The notes beneath the pieces are model-generated. The model had not been told where the DNA came from, ran no database searches, and saw only the letters and a program-made list of their open reading frames with translations. Shown piece after piece: positions 16,170-24,530 of a stretch of DNA of 48,553 nucleotides; position 1 is the first letter of the stretch; every line of letters starts with the position of its first letter. The stretch comes from a bacterium (GTDB lineage: Bacteria > Bacillota > Clostridia > Lachnospirales > Lachnospiraceae). The position numbers were made by a program, and so were the translations under genes. The stretch spans positions 334,956 to 383,508 of the forward strand of contig JAMPFT010000001.1 of NCBI GenBank assembly GCA_023664305.1. Reading direction: 5' to 3'.

Positions 16170-16171
16170 CA

Positions 16172-17734
16172 ATGGCTGTTCCAACCAATATAAAAACGCT
16201 CCTCTCCGGAAATGTCGTGGAATGGGCAAGGATAGAATTTAAGGAAACATGGGATGCAGACGCTTCCCTGAAGACAATCTGCGCTTTCGCAAATGACATT
16301 GATAACTGGGGCGGCGGGTATATCGTCATCGGCGTAAAGGAAAAGGATGGACGTCCGGATTCCCTGCAGGGCGTCCCTGCCGAAAAAATCGATCATTATC
16401 TGAAAGATATGCTGAACAAATGCAAACGCATCCAGCCGGAATATCTTCCCATTGTGGAAGTTGCAGATTATAAAGGGAAAAAATTTATTGTTATCTGGGC
16501 TCCGGGCGGCTATCTGCGCCCGTATTCCTCTCCAAAGTCCATGACTAAGGGAGAGAAGGAACGAATTTACTATATACGGAAAATGGCCAGCACTATAGTT
16601 CCCTCCGAAGAGGAAAAGCGGGATCTGTACAACCTGGCAAACAATGTCCCTTTTGATGACAGAATCAATCACGAAGCCGACCTGACGGATCTGAATCTTA
16701 CCCTGATTCAGGCATACCTGAAAGAGATCGGCAGTTCCCTCTATGAGGAATCAAAGCATATGGAATTTGTAGACCTGTGCCGGAATATGAATATCGTGAA
16801 CTCTCTGCCGGAATATACCAAACCGAAAAATGTCGGACTCATGTTCTTCAGTCTGGAACCGCAGAAATTTTTTCCTTATGCCCAGATTGATGTCGTACAG
16901 TTCCCGGATGATTTAGGCGGAGACAAAATTATTGAAAGGACTTTCAAAGGCCCACTCCATCAGTAGCTCCGCGAAGCATTATTATATATCCGTAACAATG
17001 TCATTACGGAGCAGGTAATAAAGCGTCCGGACCGTGCGGAAGCCGACCGGTTTTTCAACTACCCTTATGCTTCTATTGAGGAAAGTCTCTGTAACGCCGC
17101 CTACCACAAAGGATATGATGTCCGCGAACCGATTGAGGTGCGCGTCCTGCCGGACAGGATTGAAATTGTCAGCCATCCCGGAGCTGACCGTTCCATTACA
17201 GAGGAAGGTCTGCGGACTTACCGCGTATTTAACAGGCGATACCGCAACCGCCGTATCGGTGAATTTTTAAAGGAAATGCACCTGACCGAGGGGCGCAATA
17301 CCGGTTTCCGGAAAATTCTGAACGCATTGGAGCACAACGGCTCACCCAAACCGATTTTTGAAACGGATCCTGAGCGGCTGTCGTTTTGTACCACGCTTCT
17401 GATCCATCCTTATTTTCTTCATCAGGATGAAAACGGAAATGACAGCACAGACAGCGAAGCGAATGTCCCCAATGTCCCTAATCGTGTCCCTAATGTCCCT
17501 AATCAGAAAGTTTCATTGTCTGAAATGGAAAAGAAAATACTGACCCTGATTGCAGAAAATCCAATGATAACTTCTCAGAACATTGCTGAACAATGTGGGA
17601 TTTCAAGAAAATCAGTGACAAGAGCCTGCAAGCTGCTGAAAGAAAAAGAAATTATAATCCGCGAAGGGAAAACACGGGGAAAATGGATCATCCTGCTAAA
17701 GCAAAAAGGGAGAAGCAATGTCGAGGAAATTTAA
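16172..17734 (+). pseudogene. AlbA_2/Schlafen-type ATP-binding protein interrupted by an in-frame TAG
   Basis: The family pairs an N-terminal AlbA_2 (Schlafen AAA_4-like, DNA-binding) domain with a GHKL-like ATP-binding part and a C-terminal winged helix. They are common accessory regulators, some linked to defence. Residues 1-150 match the first domain (EFKETW, then GGGYIVIGV, with RPYSSPKSM later). Residue 265 is a TAG codon (16964-16966) in PLHQ-stop-LREALLYI. The same frame continues to 17734 with YASIEESLCNAAYHKGYD, a linker of VPN repeats and a winged helix (about 450-505). The halves are in one frame with no other damage, so this is a single nonsense mutation or a suppressed codon. AGGTG precedes the ATG. 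The second half could restart at 17138 but lacks a clear ribosome site. Confidence 0.82.
17462..17506 (+). repeat. Short tandem repeat encoding (N)VPN units
   Basis: Variants of AATGTCCCTAATCGTGTCCC repeat through this stretch in a nine-base register (for example AATGTCCCC, AATGTCCCT, GTGTCCCTA). The encoded linker reads NVPNVPNRVPNVPNQ between the ATP-binding part and the winged helix of the interrupted gene. Confidence 0.75.
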
Positions 17735-18043
17735 GGAAGCCAGAAAAATCAATAAACTGAAAACCATAGAGACGGCCGCAAGGCTCGGTATCTCCCAGCC
17801 TACCTTAAGCGCCTGGGAAGGCGAGCGGAAGTCCCCCTCTATCGAAGGGCTTGAAAAGATGGCTGATTTATACGGCGTCACCACGGATTATCTGTTGGGC
17901 CGAAGCCCACAGGGAGAAAACGACTCTCTGACCCCTGTTCCACCGGAGTCCCTGCCTGTCTTCCACGGCAAACCGTCTGGTCAGCAGAACACGGCTGGAT
18001 GCTTGTCAATGCCATTGACCAGGTGCTGCTGTTGCCGGATGCT
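17718..18043 (+). pseudogene. XRE-family regulator, frameshifted and truncated
   Basis: The N-terminal 60 residues form an intact XRE helix-turn-helix (RLGISQPTLSAWEGERKSPS, then LYGVTTDYLLGR). After PVFHGKP (near 17975) the frame turns into unlikely sequence, while the neighbouring frame reads VWSAEHGWMLVNAIDQVLLLPD. This is the conserved second domain expected in such regulators, so one base has been lost at about 17974. The restored reading ends at about 18043, where it meets the 3' end of the opposing DUF4276 gene. The 5' end overlaps the preceding gene by 17 bases. A truncated HTH protein of 123 residues could still be produced, running to a stop at 18089. Confidence 0.75.
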
Positions 18044-18357
18044 ATATCCCCAAAATACCAAGACACTAACTCATGGCACGCAATTCTAACCAGCACTTCT
18101 TTATTAGAGCCTTTGCATAATTCCAACAATTTCTCTTTCAGTTCTTTACAGTCATTGCTGTCTTGGTCCTGTACCACCACAAATTTTACATTCGGCTCAT
18201 TCCATCCCTTAAGCTTCGCGGTAAGCGACTTCTGCAAATCCGATTTCCCCTCATGGGGAATGGTAATAAACTGTATTTCAGCAGGCAGAACCCGCGGCAG
18301 CAGGCCATCCAGAAAATATTTCATCGACTGTTCTTCCAGTAAAAATATCAGCTTCAT
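17878..18357 (-). pseudogene. TOPRIM-like DUF4276 protein, 3' end replaced by antisense of the XRE gene
   Basis: An ATG at 18357, one base after the ATPase stop and with GGAGG seven bases upstream, starts MKLIFLLEEQ. The acidic EE near residue 8 and the strand FVVVQDQDSND (DxD at 64-66) match a TOPRIM-like catalytic core, and CHELVSWYFGD (95-104) is typical of DUF4276. From residue 105 (about 18043) the frame no longer looks like this family: it reads the antisense of the XRE gene, down to a stop at 17878. The normal protein should be longer. The partner gene is the ATPase immediately upstream, so this was probably the nuclease of a two-gene ATPase plus TOPRIM defence module. Confidence 0.72.
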
Positions 18358-18358
18358 A

Positions 18359-19531
18359 TCATGCCTCCAGCAACAGCCCTTGCTTCCACAGGGCTCCCGG
18401 CAGTTCCCCTGCGTCATACAGGGATTTTACCAATGCATTTTCAGAAGCTTTGCATATTGTCGTAAACCCATCCTTTTTTTCCAAATAGTATATCTCATCC
18501 AACTGTATGGCGTTTAAGAAGTCAGGGGAATGTGTCGATACAAACACCTGCCCTCCCTTATCCGCATACATCCTAAATTCCTCGGCCAGTTCCAAAAGCA
18601 ATTGAGGGTATAACTGGTTTTCCGGTTCTTCCACACAAAGCAACGCATGCTGCATCGGGTCAGACAAGAGAATAAGATATGTAAACATCTTTATGGTTCC
18701 ATCTGACACATACTTTGAAGAAAATGGATTCTTAAATTTACCATCCTGAAACCGAAGCACAATATAACCGTCCTGGGTCTCCTGTGCTTCCACATTTTCA
18801 ACTCCTGGAACTCTCTGTTTCATCTTTTCAATGATTTCATTAAAAATATCAGGATGGTTGTCATAAAGATATTTTGTTACAGAGGACAGATTATCGCCGC
18901 TTCTGGTCAGATGCTCGCTGTATTCGATCTCCTGACGTTCTCTCGCTGCGTCAATCCTGAAATCAGACACATACCAATCCTCAATCAGCTTTCTAAAAGT
19001 AGTCACCGCTTCAAATTCCTTAAACTGCCCCAAACCCTTAATGGCAAGAATGTCCGGCGAGTCCAGTTTCTGACGTTCCCTTGTGGCCAAGCTTACATCT
19101 TCATAACTGCTTAACTTGCCTTTGGCGGCAATTCCCTCCCCCATCGAAAAATCCAGTACTTTCCAAGGAGAGCCTTTCTGCCCTCTCCTGAAACGCAGCG
19201 TTTCCTTTTTCACAACTGCTTTCCCCATATCATCTAAACCGATAAAAATCTCATATGTGATCAGCGGTTCATTATCAGCCGGGCGAAACTTAATAACAAA
19301 TTCAATATCTCCGGCCTGCTCCCGCGATACGACCTCCTTATAGCCGCCTCTTTTTACCAATGCGGTACGCACATTGCTGTTTAAACAGTCGTGAAGAAAG
19401 CCAAAAATGTCGAAAAAAGTAGTTTTCCCTGTTCCGTTCTTTCCTAAGAACACAGCTAAATTGGGAATATCCCTGACTTCGACGTCTTTGAATACCTTAT
19501 AATTGTGTGTTTTCAATGACTCGATTTTCAT
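18359..19531 (-). CDS. OLD/AAA_21-type ABC ATPase
   Basis: This 390-residue ATPase has Walker A GKNGTGKTT (30-38), a YVSDGTIKMF signature region, Walker B ALLCVEEPENQLYP and the switch histidine in FVSTHSPDF, the hallmarks of AAA_21/SMC-like ATPases. Such proteins pair with TOPRIM or HNH nucleases in defence modules (PARIS, Gabija, Septu are known examples of the general design). Here the partner is the truncated DUF4276 gene that begins one base after its stop. The ATG at 19531 has AGGAGGT nine bases upstream; an earlier in-frame start lacks this. The gene itself looks undamaged. The 256 bases before it, up to spoIVB, hold no other gene. Confidence 0.85.
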   Translation of the reverse strand: MKIESLKTHNYKVFKDVEVRDIPNLAVFLGKNGTGKTTFFDIFGFLHDCLNSNVRTALVKRGGYKEVVSREQAGDIEFVIKFRPADNEPLITYEIFIGLDDMGKAVVKKETLRFRRGQKGSPWKVLDFSMGEGIAAKGKLSSYEDVSLATRERQKLDSPDILAIKGLGQFKEFEAVTTFRKLIEDWYVSDFRIDAARERQEIEYSEHLTRSGDNLSSVTKYLYDNHPDIFNEIIEKMKQRVPGVENVEAQETQDGYIVLRFQDGKFKNPFSSKYVSDGTIKMFTYLILLSDPMQHALLCVEEPENQLYPQLLLELAEEFRMYADKGGQVFVSTHSPDFLNAIQLDEIYYLEKKDGFTTICKASENALVKSLYDAGELPGALWKQGLLLEA

Positions 19532-19787
19532 ATACGGTTTTACCTCCTTTGCAGCCACATAAAATATAAGGCTGAAAGATTTCTCTTTTCCTCATGTCAT
19601 GGTCAATTACAGTCTTCTTTAAACACCAATATAATAATATCATATTTTTACAGGAGACTTAACAAAAACATGTGCGGTCTGAAATCCACTTAAGCCAAAT
19701 GATGTGTGAGTCGTAACGCTCCATCAATTGAAATGATGCTCAAACTGTAACAATGATAAATTTATATTCACACTGCCCGCCCAAGCC

Positions 19788-21140
19788 TCAATGCTCCAGC
19801 ATATTCTCAATAAAAATCCCATACCCCTTCGTGCTGTCCTGCACCAGCACATGGGTCACAGCGCCGATGAACTTCCCGTTCTGGATAATCGGGCTGCCGC
19901 TCATCCCCTGCACAATCCCCCCGGTAATCTCCAACAGCCTGCTGTCTGTGACCTTCAATTCAATCCCCCGGTTTACGTTATCGTGATCCAGATGAACCTC
20001 CGTGATCTCCACGTCATAGTATTTCGGACTGCCCTCTACGGTACAGAGGATCTGAGCCGCGCCCTTCTCGATCTCCTGCTTCAGGCCGATGGAAAGGGGC
20101 TCCTCCACTCCCATGGTAAGAGATTTGGCATTGCAGGTGCCAAAGATTCCTCTCACGCTGTTTCCGGTGATCTCTCCCAGAATATGATCGTTTGAATAAA
20201 CAATCAGCCCGGTCATCTCCCCCGGATTTCCCACGCTGCCCTTTTTGATATCCACAATGTCGGTCTCATAGAGGATTCCTCCCTCCATCTGCATCAGTGT
20301 GCTGGTGTCCACATCATTGATCCCGTGCCCCAGCGCTCCGAAATTGCCTTTGCTGTCTATATAGGTCATTGTCCCGACGCCCTGCGCGTTGTCGCGTACC
20401 CAGACGCCGATCTTATAGTCTCCCGCCGCGTCTTTTTCCGGTTTGACCGAAAGCTCCATGCTCTCCCCGTCCCGCTCTACGGTCAGCGTCACCGACTTTC
20501 CTCCGCTCTCCTCTACCTTACGGATCAGTTCCTCCTTCTCACGGATTTCCACGCCGTCCACCTTGCGGACATAGTCTCCCGATCTGACAATATTTTTTCC
20601 GGGAGAATAGCTGAGGCCGTCTTCGCCCTGAAATTCCCCTGTTCCCACCACAAGAACGCCTGCGGTCTCCACATAGATTCCCACCGGCACTCCCACCGGA
20701 ATCAGCTCCTGATCCTCTATGACGCGGATCCCTACCTGTTTGATGGGCAGAAAACCGAACAGCTTAACCTGCATCTGATACTCGGACTGCGGCGCCATCT
20801 TTACGGTGACCGTCCGGCTTAAATCGATGTTTACGGCACCCGCCGGAATATTGCTGCCGCCCTGTTCGCTGACGCTGACGATCTGCGCTCTGGCGGGGAT
20901 TCCGAGAAACAGGGATTCCTCTTCCCCGGCCCGCACATTGATAACGGAAGGGATACTGCTGTCGATCTGACGGTAGACAGTAGCTGTCAGGGCAAAACAG
21001 CTGATCATTAACGCCGCCAGCAGGCATCCGCGGTATATTTTTCTCCGCCGCACCTTGGAGCGCCAGTTCTGCAGGATCACCACCATGTTTTTCCCCGCCA
21101 TATCCCTGATTATTTCATTCTCGTCTCTGCGCTGTTTCAT
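19788..21140 (-). CDS. spoIVB: SpoIVB, sporulation signalling serine protease
   Basis: SpoIVB is secreted from the forespore into the intermembrane space, where it cleaves SpoIVFA and so releases pro-sigma-K processing in the mother cell. The 450-residue protein has an N-terminal basic segment and one membrane anchor (about 37-56), a PDZ domain (about 150-235), and an SA-clan protease domain with His272 in GALGHGI and Ser414 in QGMSGSP, matching the known catalytic His and Ser. The ATG at 21140 has GGGGAG nine bases upstream and is preferred to a longer in-frame start. It follows recN, as in other endospore formers, but the usual next gene spo0A is absent. Confidence 0.95.
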   Translation of the reverse strand: MKQRRDENEIIRDMAGKNMVVILQNWRSKVRRRKIYRGCLLAALMISCFALTATVYRQIDSSIPSVINVRAGEEESLFLGIPARAQIVSVSEQGGSNIPAGAVNIDLSRTVTVKMAPQSEYQMQVKLFGFLPIKQVGIRVIEDQELIPVGVPVGIYVETAGVLVVGTGEFQGEDGLSYSPGKNIVRSGDYVRKVDGVEIREKEELIRKVEESGGKSVTLTVERDGESMELSVKPEKDAAGDYKIGVWVRDNAQGVGTMTYIDSKGNFGALGHGINDVDTSTLMQMEGGILYETDIVDIKKGSVGNPGEMTGLIVYSNDHILGEITGNSVRGIFGTCNAKSLTMGVEEPLSIGLKQEIEKGAAQILCTVEGSPKYYDVEITEVHLDHDNVNRGIELKVTDSRLLEITGGIVQGMSGSPIIQNGKFIGAVTHVLVQDSTKGYGIFIENMLEH

Positions 21141-21215
21141 CCGCACACACTCCCCATTTCCAAATTCTGCCGCCGCGGTCGGCGCTGGCCGATCCGCCAA
21201 AACAAAGGGCCAACG

Positions 21216-21242
21216 AAAAAGAGACCCTTTCAGGTCCCTCTT
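21216..21242 (-). terminator. Terminator between recN and spoIVB
   Basis: On the minus strand AAGAGGGACC (21242-21233) pairs with GGGTCTCTTT (21228 down to about 21219) through a TGAAA loop, with one bulged G, and runs into T residues. It ends the recN operon. It lies right at the predicted start of a sigma-G-like transcript. Confidence 0.65.
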
Positions 21243-21249
21243 CCGCTTT

Positions 21250-21278
21250 TAGTATGTGAAGTTTTTCGGATTTCATTC
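21250..21278 (-). promoter_or_regulatory. Candidate sigma-G (or sigma-F) promoter of spoIVB
   Basis: On the minus strand GAATG (21278-21274), which fits the forespore -35 pattern GHATR, is followed after 17 bases by CATACTA (21256-21250), an exact match to CATWHTA. The usual spacer is 18. In Bacillus subtilis spoIVB is transcribed by sigma-F and sigma-G, so the position makes sense. The -35 partly overlaps the recN stop region. Confidence 0.6.
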
Positions 21279-22964
21279 TCAGTTCTTTTTTTGTGCCAGC
21301 GCCTGCGAGCGCATCTCCCTCGCGTTGGATAACGCCGCCTCCGTGGCCGTATCGCTCCCCAGCAGTCTGGCAAGCTCGTTCAGGCTTTCCTCTCCGTCCA
21401 GGACGCGGATATCCGTTATCGTATTATCCCCCGTACTGCTTTTTTCTATGCAGAAATGTCTGTCCGCCATGGCCGCTATCTGCGGAAGGTGTGTGATACA
21501 GATGACCTGGTGTGCGCGCGCCGCCGTGTTCAGCTGCTCCGAGACGCGCCAGGCCGTTCTGCCGCTGATCCCGGCATCGATCTCGTCAAAAATCAGCGTG
21601 TCGATTTCGTCCCTGCCCGCCAGCACCGTCTTGATGGCCAGCATAATCCTGGAAAGCTCTCCGCCGCTTGCCACCTGGCTCAACGGTTTCAAGGGTTCGC
21701 CGGGATTGGTGGAGATCATAAATTCCACGTCGTCCCAGCCCTGCGCGGTGACAGTTGTCCCGCGGCGAACGGCAATTTCAAATTTTACCGCGGTAAAATT
21801 CAGCCTTAGCAGTGCGTCCTTCAGCTTCTGCTCCAGGACAAGCCCGTTCTTTTCGCGGATGGCGGTAAGCTTCCCGCAGGCTGATTCCAGCCTTTGCTGC
21901 GCCTCCTTCAGGTCTTCCTCCATCTTTTTCAGATAAGCGTCGTAATCCGCCAGCTTTTCCAGAAATTCCCGTTTCCCGGCACCGTACGAAAGCACCTGTT
22001 CTATCGTATTTCCGTATTTTTCCTTTAACCGGTTCAGGCTGTTTAACCGGTTCTCCACCGCCGCAAAATCTTTCTCGTCAAACTCGCAGTCCGCCATATA
22101 TTCCGCCACATCCCGGTTATAATCCGCCAGCAGATTATCAATTTCCGCAAGCTCCTCCTCCAGCTCCTGCAGCCTGAGATCAAACGACGATACGCTGCGC
22201 AGCGCCCTGAGGGCCCGGCTCAGCGCGCTTCCCGCCCCGTCCCGGGCGTCGTTTCCGGTAAGCTGCCTGCTCTCCGAAAGATTTTCCAGGATTCTCCTGC
22301 TGTTTGTCATCAGGCGGTATTTTCTCTCAAGCTCTTCGTCCTCTCCCGGCGAAAGCGCGGCCTCCTCGATCTCCCTGCACTCAAACTCCGCCAGCGCCTG
22401 TTCCCTGGCCCTGACTGTCTCGTCCATGGTCTCCTCTTCCAGCGTCTTCCTCAGCCCGGCGCATTTGACGTATTCCTGCCGGACTCTCTCCGCGGCCTCC
22501 GCAAACTCTTCGCCGCAATAGGAATCCAGGATCTCCATATGCTTCCGCTTGTTCAGCAGGGACTGGTGCTCATGCTGACCGTGGATGTCGATCAGGGTCT
22601 CCGCCAGTTCTTTTATCTGTCTGGCCGTCACAGTCTCGCCGTTAATCCTGCAGACACTCTTTCCCGCCTGAAGCTTCCGGCTGATAATGACTGTGTCCTC
22701 CCCGGCCCCGTCCAGTTCCATCTGCCTCAGTTTTTCGCCAACCTTCGGCCCGTTTCCGGAAAAAACGAGCTCCACCAGGGCGCTTTCCGCCCCCGTTCGC
22801 AGCATCTCTCTCTCAAATTTTCCTCCCAGCGCCAGATTGATGCTTCCGATCAACAGGGACTTTCCCGCACCGGTCTCGCCGGTCAGTATATTCAGTCCCT
22901 CCGTAAATTCGACTTCCGTCTCCTCTATCAGCGCCAGATTTTTCACATGTAGACTTTGCAGCAT
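21279..22964 (-). CDS. recN: DNA repair protein RecN
   Basis: RecN is an SMC-like ATPase that gathers double-strand breaks for recombinational repair. The 561-residue protein has Walker A GETGAGKSLL (29-38), a central coiled-coil region rich in Glu, Leu and Arg, and a C-terminal head with the signature VASGGELSRIMLA and Walker B LIFDEIDAGISG. The length is normal. GAGGAG lies close before the ATG. It is the last gene of the long asp23-recN operon, separated from argR by about 160 bases that contain a perfect small hairpin (23072-23087) but no clear promoter or SOS box. Confidence 0.96.
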   Translation of the reverse strand: MLQSLHVKNLALIEETEVEFTEGLNILTGETGAGKSLLIGSINLALGGKFEREMLRTGAESALVELVFSGNGPKVGEKLRQMELDGAGEDTVIISRKLQAGKSVCRINGETVTARQIKELAETLIDIHGQHEHQSLLNKRKHMEILDSYCGEEFAEAAERVRQEYVKCAGLRKTLEEETMDETVRAREQALAEFECREIEEAALSPGEDEELERKYRLMTNSRRILENLSESRQLTGNDARDGAGSALSRALRALRSVSSFDLRLQELEEELAEIDNLLADYNRDVAEYMADCEFDEKDFAAVENRLNSLNRLKEKYGNTIEQVLSYGAGKREFLEKLADYDAYLKKMEEDLKEAQQRLESACGKLTAIREKNGLVLEQKLKDALLRLNFTAVKFEIAVRRGTTVTAQGWDDVEFMISTNPGEPLKPLSQVASGGELSRIMLAIKTVLAGRDEIDTLIFDEIDAGISGRTAWRVSEQLNTAARAHQVICITHLPQIAAMADRHFCIEKSSTGDNTITDIRVLDGEESLNELARLLGSDTATEAALSNAREMRSQALAQKKN

Positions 22965-23124
22965 TTCTCCTCACATTCTGCCGTCAAACAGCACAAATAA
23001 CCCATTCTCCAACCTTCCCTGAAGGTAACGCCCGTCTGCCCGTTTCCGCGCGTTTTACGCTTATACCCCGTGTCCGCTTCAGCGGACCTGAATTTGATAG
23101 CATGAAAGCTTACTTTCCTGCTTT

Positions 23125-23580
23125 TCAGCCGTTTTTCAGCATGCCCTGTATTTTCCCCATCAGCGACCGTGTCTCTTCCGCGGTGCGCACCGCCACAAAA
23201 ATCGTATCGTCGCCCGCGATGCTGCCTGCGACCTCTTTAAAATGCAGCGCGTCCAGCGCCGCGGCCGCGGCCATAGCCATTCCGGATACCGTCCGGATCA
23301 CCAGAATGCTCTGCGCCATATCCATAGACACAAAGCTGTCCCTGAGCACACGGCTGTACTTGTCCTCCAGATGGCCGTCCTCCCGTCTCAGCACCTCGTA
23401 CTTCTGCCGTCCTCCGGGAGCCGGCACCTTAGACAGCTTCAACTCTCTGATATCCCTCGACACCGTCGCCTGCGTCACCGTAAAGCCGGCGTCCCGCAGT
23501 CTTCCCGCCAGTTCCTCCTGTGTCTCCACATCATATTTCTGAATCAGCTCAATAATCTTTGCCTGCCTGGTCTTTTTCAC
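23125..23580 (-). CDS. argR: Arginine repressor ArgR
   Basis: ArgR is a hexameric, arginine-responsive repressor of arginine biosynthesis and activator of catabolism. I start it at GTG 23580, with GGAGGTT just upstream, giving a typical 151-residue protein beginning MKKTRQAKIIELI. The longer frame from 23655 adds 25 atypical residues. The N-terminal winged helix contains the SRDI(R)EL motif (41-47). The C-terminal oligomerisation and arginine-binding domain includes GSIAGDDTIFVAVR. The argR-recN pair downstream of nadK and tlyA is the usual clostridial order. Confidence 0.95.
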   Translation of the reverse strand: MKKTRQAKIIELIQKYDVETQEELAGRLRDAGFTVTQATVSRDIRELKLSKVPAPGGRQKYEVLRREDGHLEDKYSRVLRDSFVSMDMAQSILVIRTVSGMAMAAAAALDALHFKEVAGSIAGDDTIFVAVRTAEETRSLMGKIQGMLKNG

Positions 23581-23651
23581 ACAAACCTCCATGCCGCCCT
23601 GCTCTCCGGCGCCTTCTTTGAACCTTCCCTCTCCTGACAGGATCATTCTCT

Positions 23652-24521
23652 TCATCCTTCCGCCATCTTCCTGTGCAGCACCTCCAGAAAGCTGACCCTG
23701 TTGAGCCGGATAAACTCCGTCATTTTTTCCGACTGCGCGATACGGATGCTGTCGCCCGTCTCAAGCGAAATGACATGGCTGCCGTCAAAGTTTGCCTCGA
23801 CGGTCTGCACGCCTCCCTCTCTTCCCTGCACGATTTCTATCTCCACCAGATCCTCGGGCGACAGAACAATGCTCCTCTGATTCAGGGTGTGGGGACAGAT
23901 GGGCGTCAGCATAATCAGCTTTGCATCCGGCTCGATCAACGGTCCCCCGGCAGACAGATTGTAGCCGGTGGATCCCGTAGGCGTCGTCACAATCACGCCG
24001 TCCGCGCTGTAATCCTTTAAGAACTGTCCGTTGACATAGATGTTAAACCGAATAATCTGCAGCGGCCCTTTTCGGGAAATGACGATATCATTCAGCGCCC
24101 AGTCCTCTTTTATACCGCCGTCTTTCAGGCAGGCCCTGCCTTTCAGCATCATTCTGCTCTCCTGCTCGTAATCCCCGGCGATCAGACGCTCCAGCGACTC
24201 CTCCAGATAAGCGGGCTCGATCTCCGTCATATAGCCGAGAGTCCCCAAATTGACGCCGATGATCGGGATATTCATCCTCCTGGTCTCCCTCACCGCCCGC
24301 AGCACGGTTCCGTCGCCCCCCAGCACAAGCATACAGTCCGCTTCCGCGGGGATGCCGCGGGCAGCGTCCACGCCGCCGTCCGGCTCCTTCTCTCCCCGGC
24401 TCCCGTCCGCAACCCTTACGGTAACCTTCTGCCCCCGTTCTTCCAAAAAGGCGCGGATACGCTTTGTCGTAGACAGATCCCTGTCCTTATGTCTGTTGGT
24501 ATAGATCAGAAAATGCTTCAT
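23652..24521 (-). CDS. nadK: NAD kinase
   Basis: NadK phosphorylates NAD to NADP in the cytoplasm. The 289-residue protein has the invariant GGDGT motif (68-72), the substrate-binding LND (equivalent to the NE/D motif), TPTGSTGY and the C-terminal catalytic fold with SVL-type strands. AGGAG lies five bases before the ATG. It starts nine bases after tlyA and its stop overlaps a possible early argR start, so the three are surely co-transcribed. Confidence 0.95.
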   Translation of the reverse strand: MKHFLIYTNRHKDRDLSTTKRIRAFLEERGQKVTVRVADGSRGEKEPDGGVDAARGIPAEADCMLVLGGDGTVLRAVRETRRMNIPIIGVNLGTLGYMTEIEPAYLEESLERLIAGDYEQESRMMLKGRACLKDGGIKEDWALNDIVISRKGPLQIIRFNIYVNGQFLKDYSADGVIVTTPTGSTGYNLSAGGPLIEPDAKLIMLTPICPHTLNQRSIVLSPEDLVEIEIVQGREGGVQTVEANFDGSHVISLETGDSIRIAQSEKMTEFIRLNRVSFLEVLHRKMAEG

Positions 24522-24530
24522 AGCTTCTCC

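Larger units (their letters stand above)
15722..16171. other. 450-bp gene-free stretch with three repeat sets
   Basis: No convincing gene is present. The stretch is AT-rich and holds a 15-bp direct repeat, two 40-bp tandem palindromic units and a 12-bp repeat that borders the next gene. An open frame on the minus strand (15718-16005) is made from these repeats and has no recognisable domain. A plus-strand frame ending at 16163 reads LNQVTEQVTERYNLKLR, like the tail or linker of an AlbA_2-type ATP-binding protein, and may be a remnant of one. Confidence 0.6.

Noticed and set aside
16964-16966. Pyrrolysine insertion at the amber codon
   Set aside because: No PylRS or pylT-like gene is in the window and the position is not a methyltransferase active site.
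23072-23087. Perfect 6-bp hairpin GTCCGC TTCA GCGGAC between argR and recN as a terminator
   Set aside because: No T run follows on either strand; function unknown.
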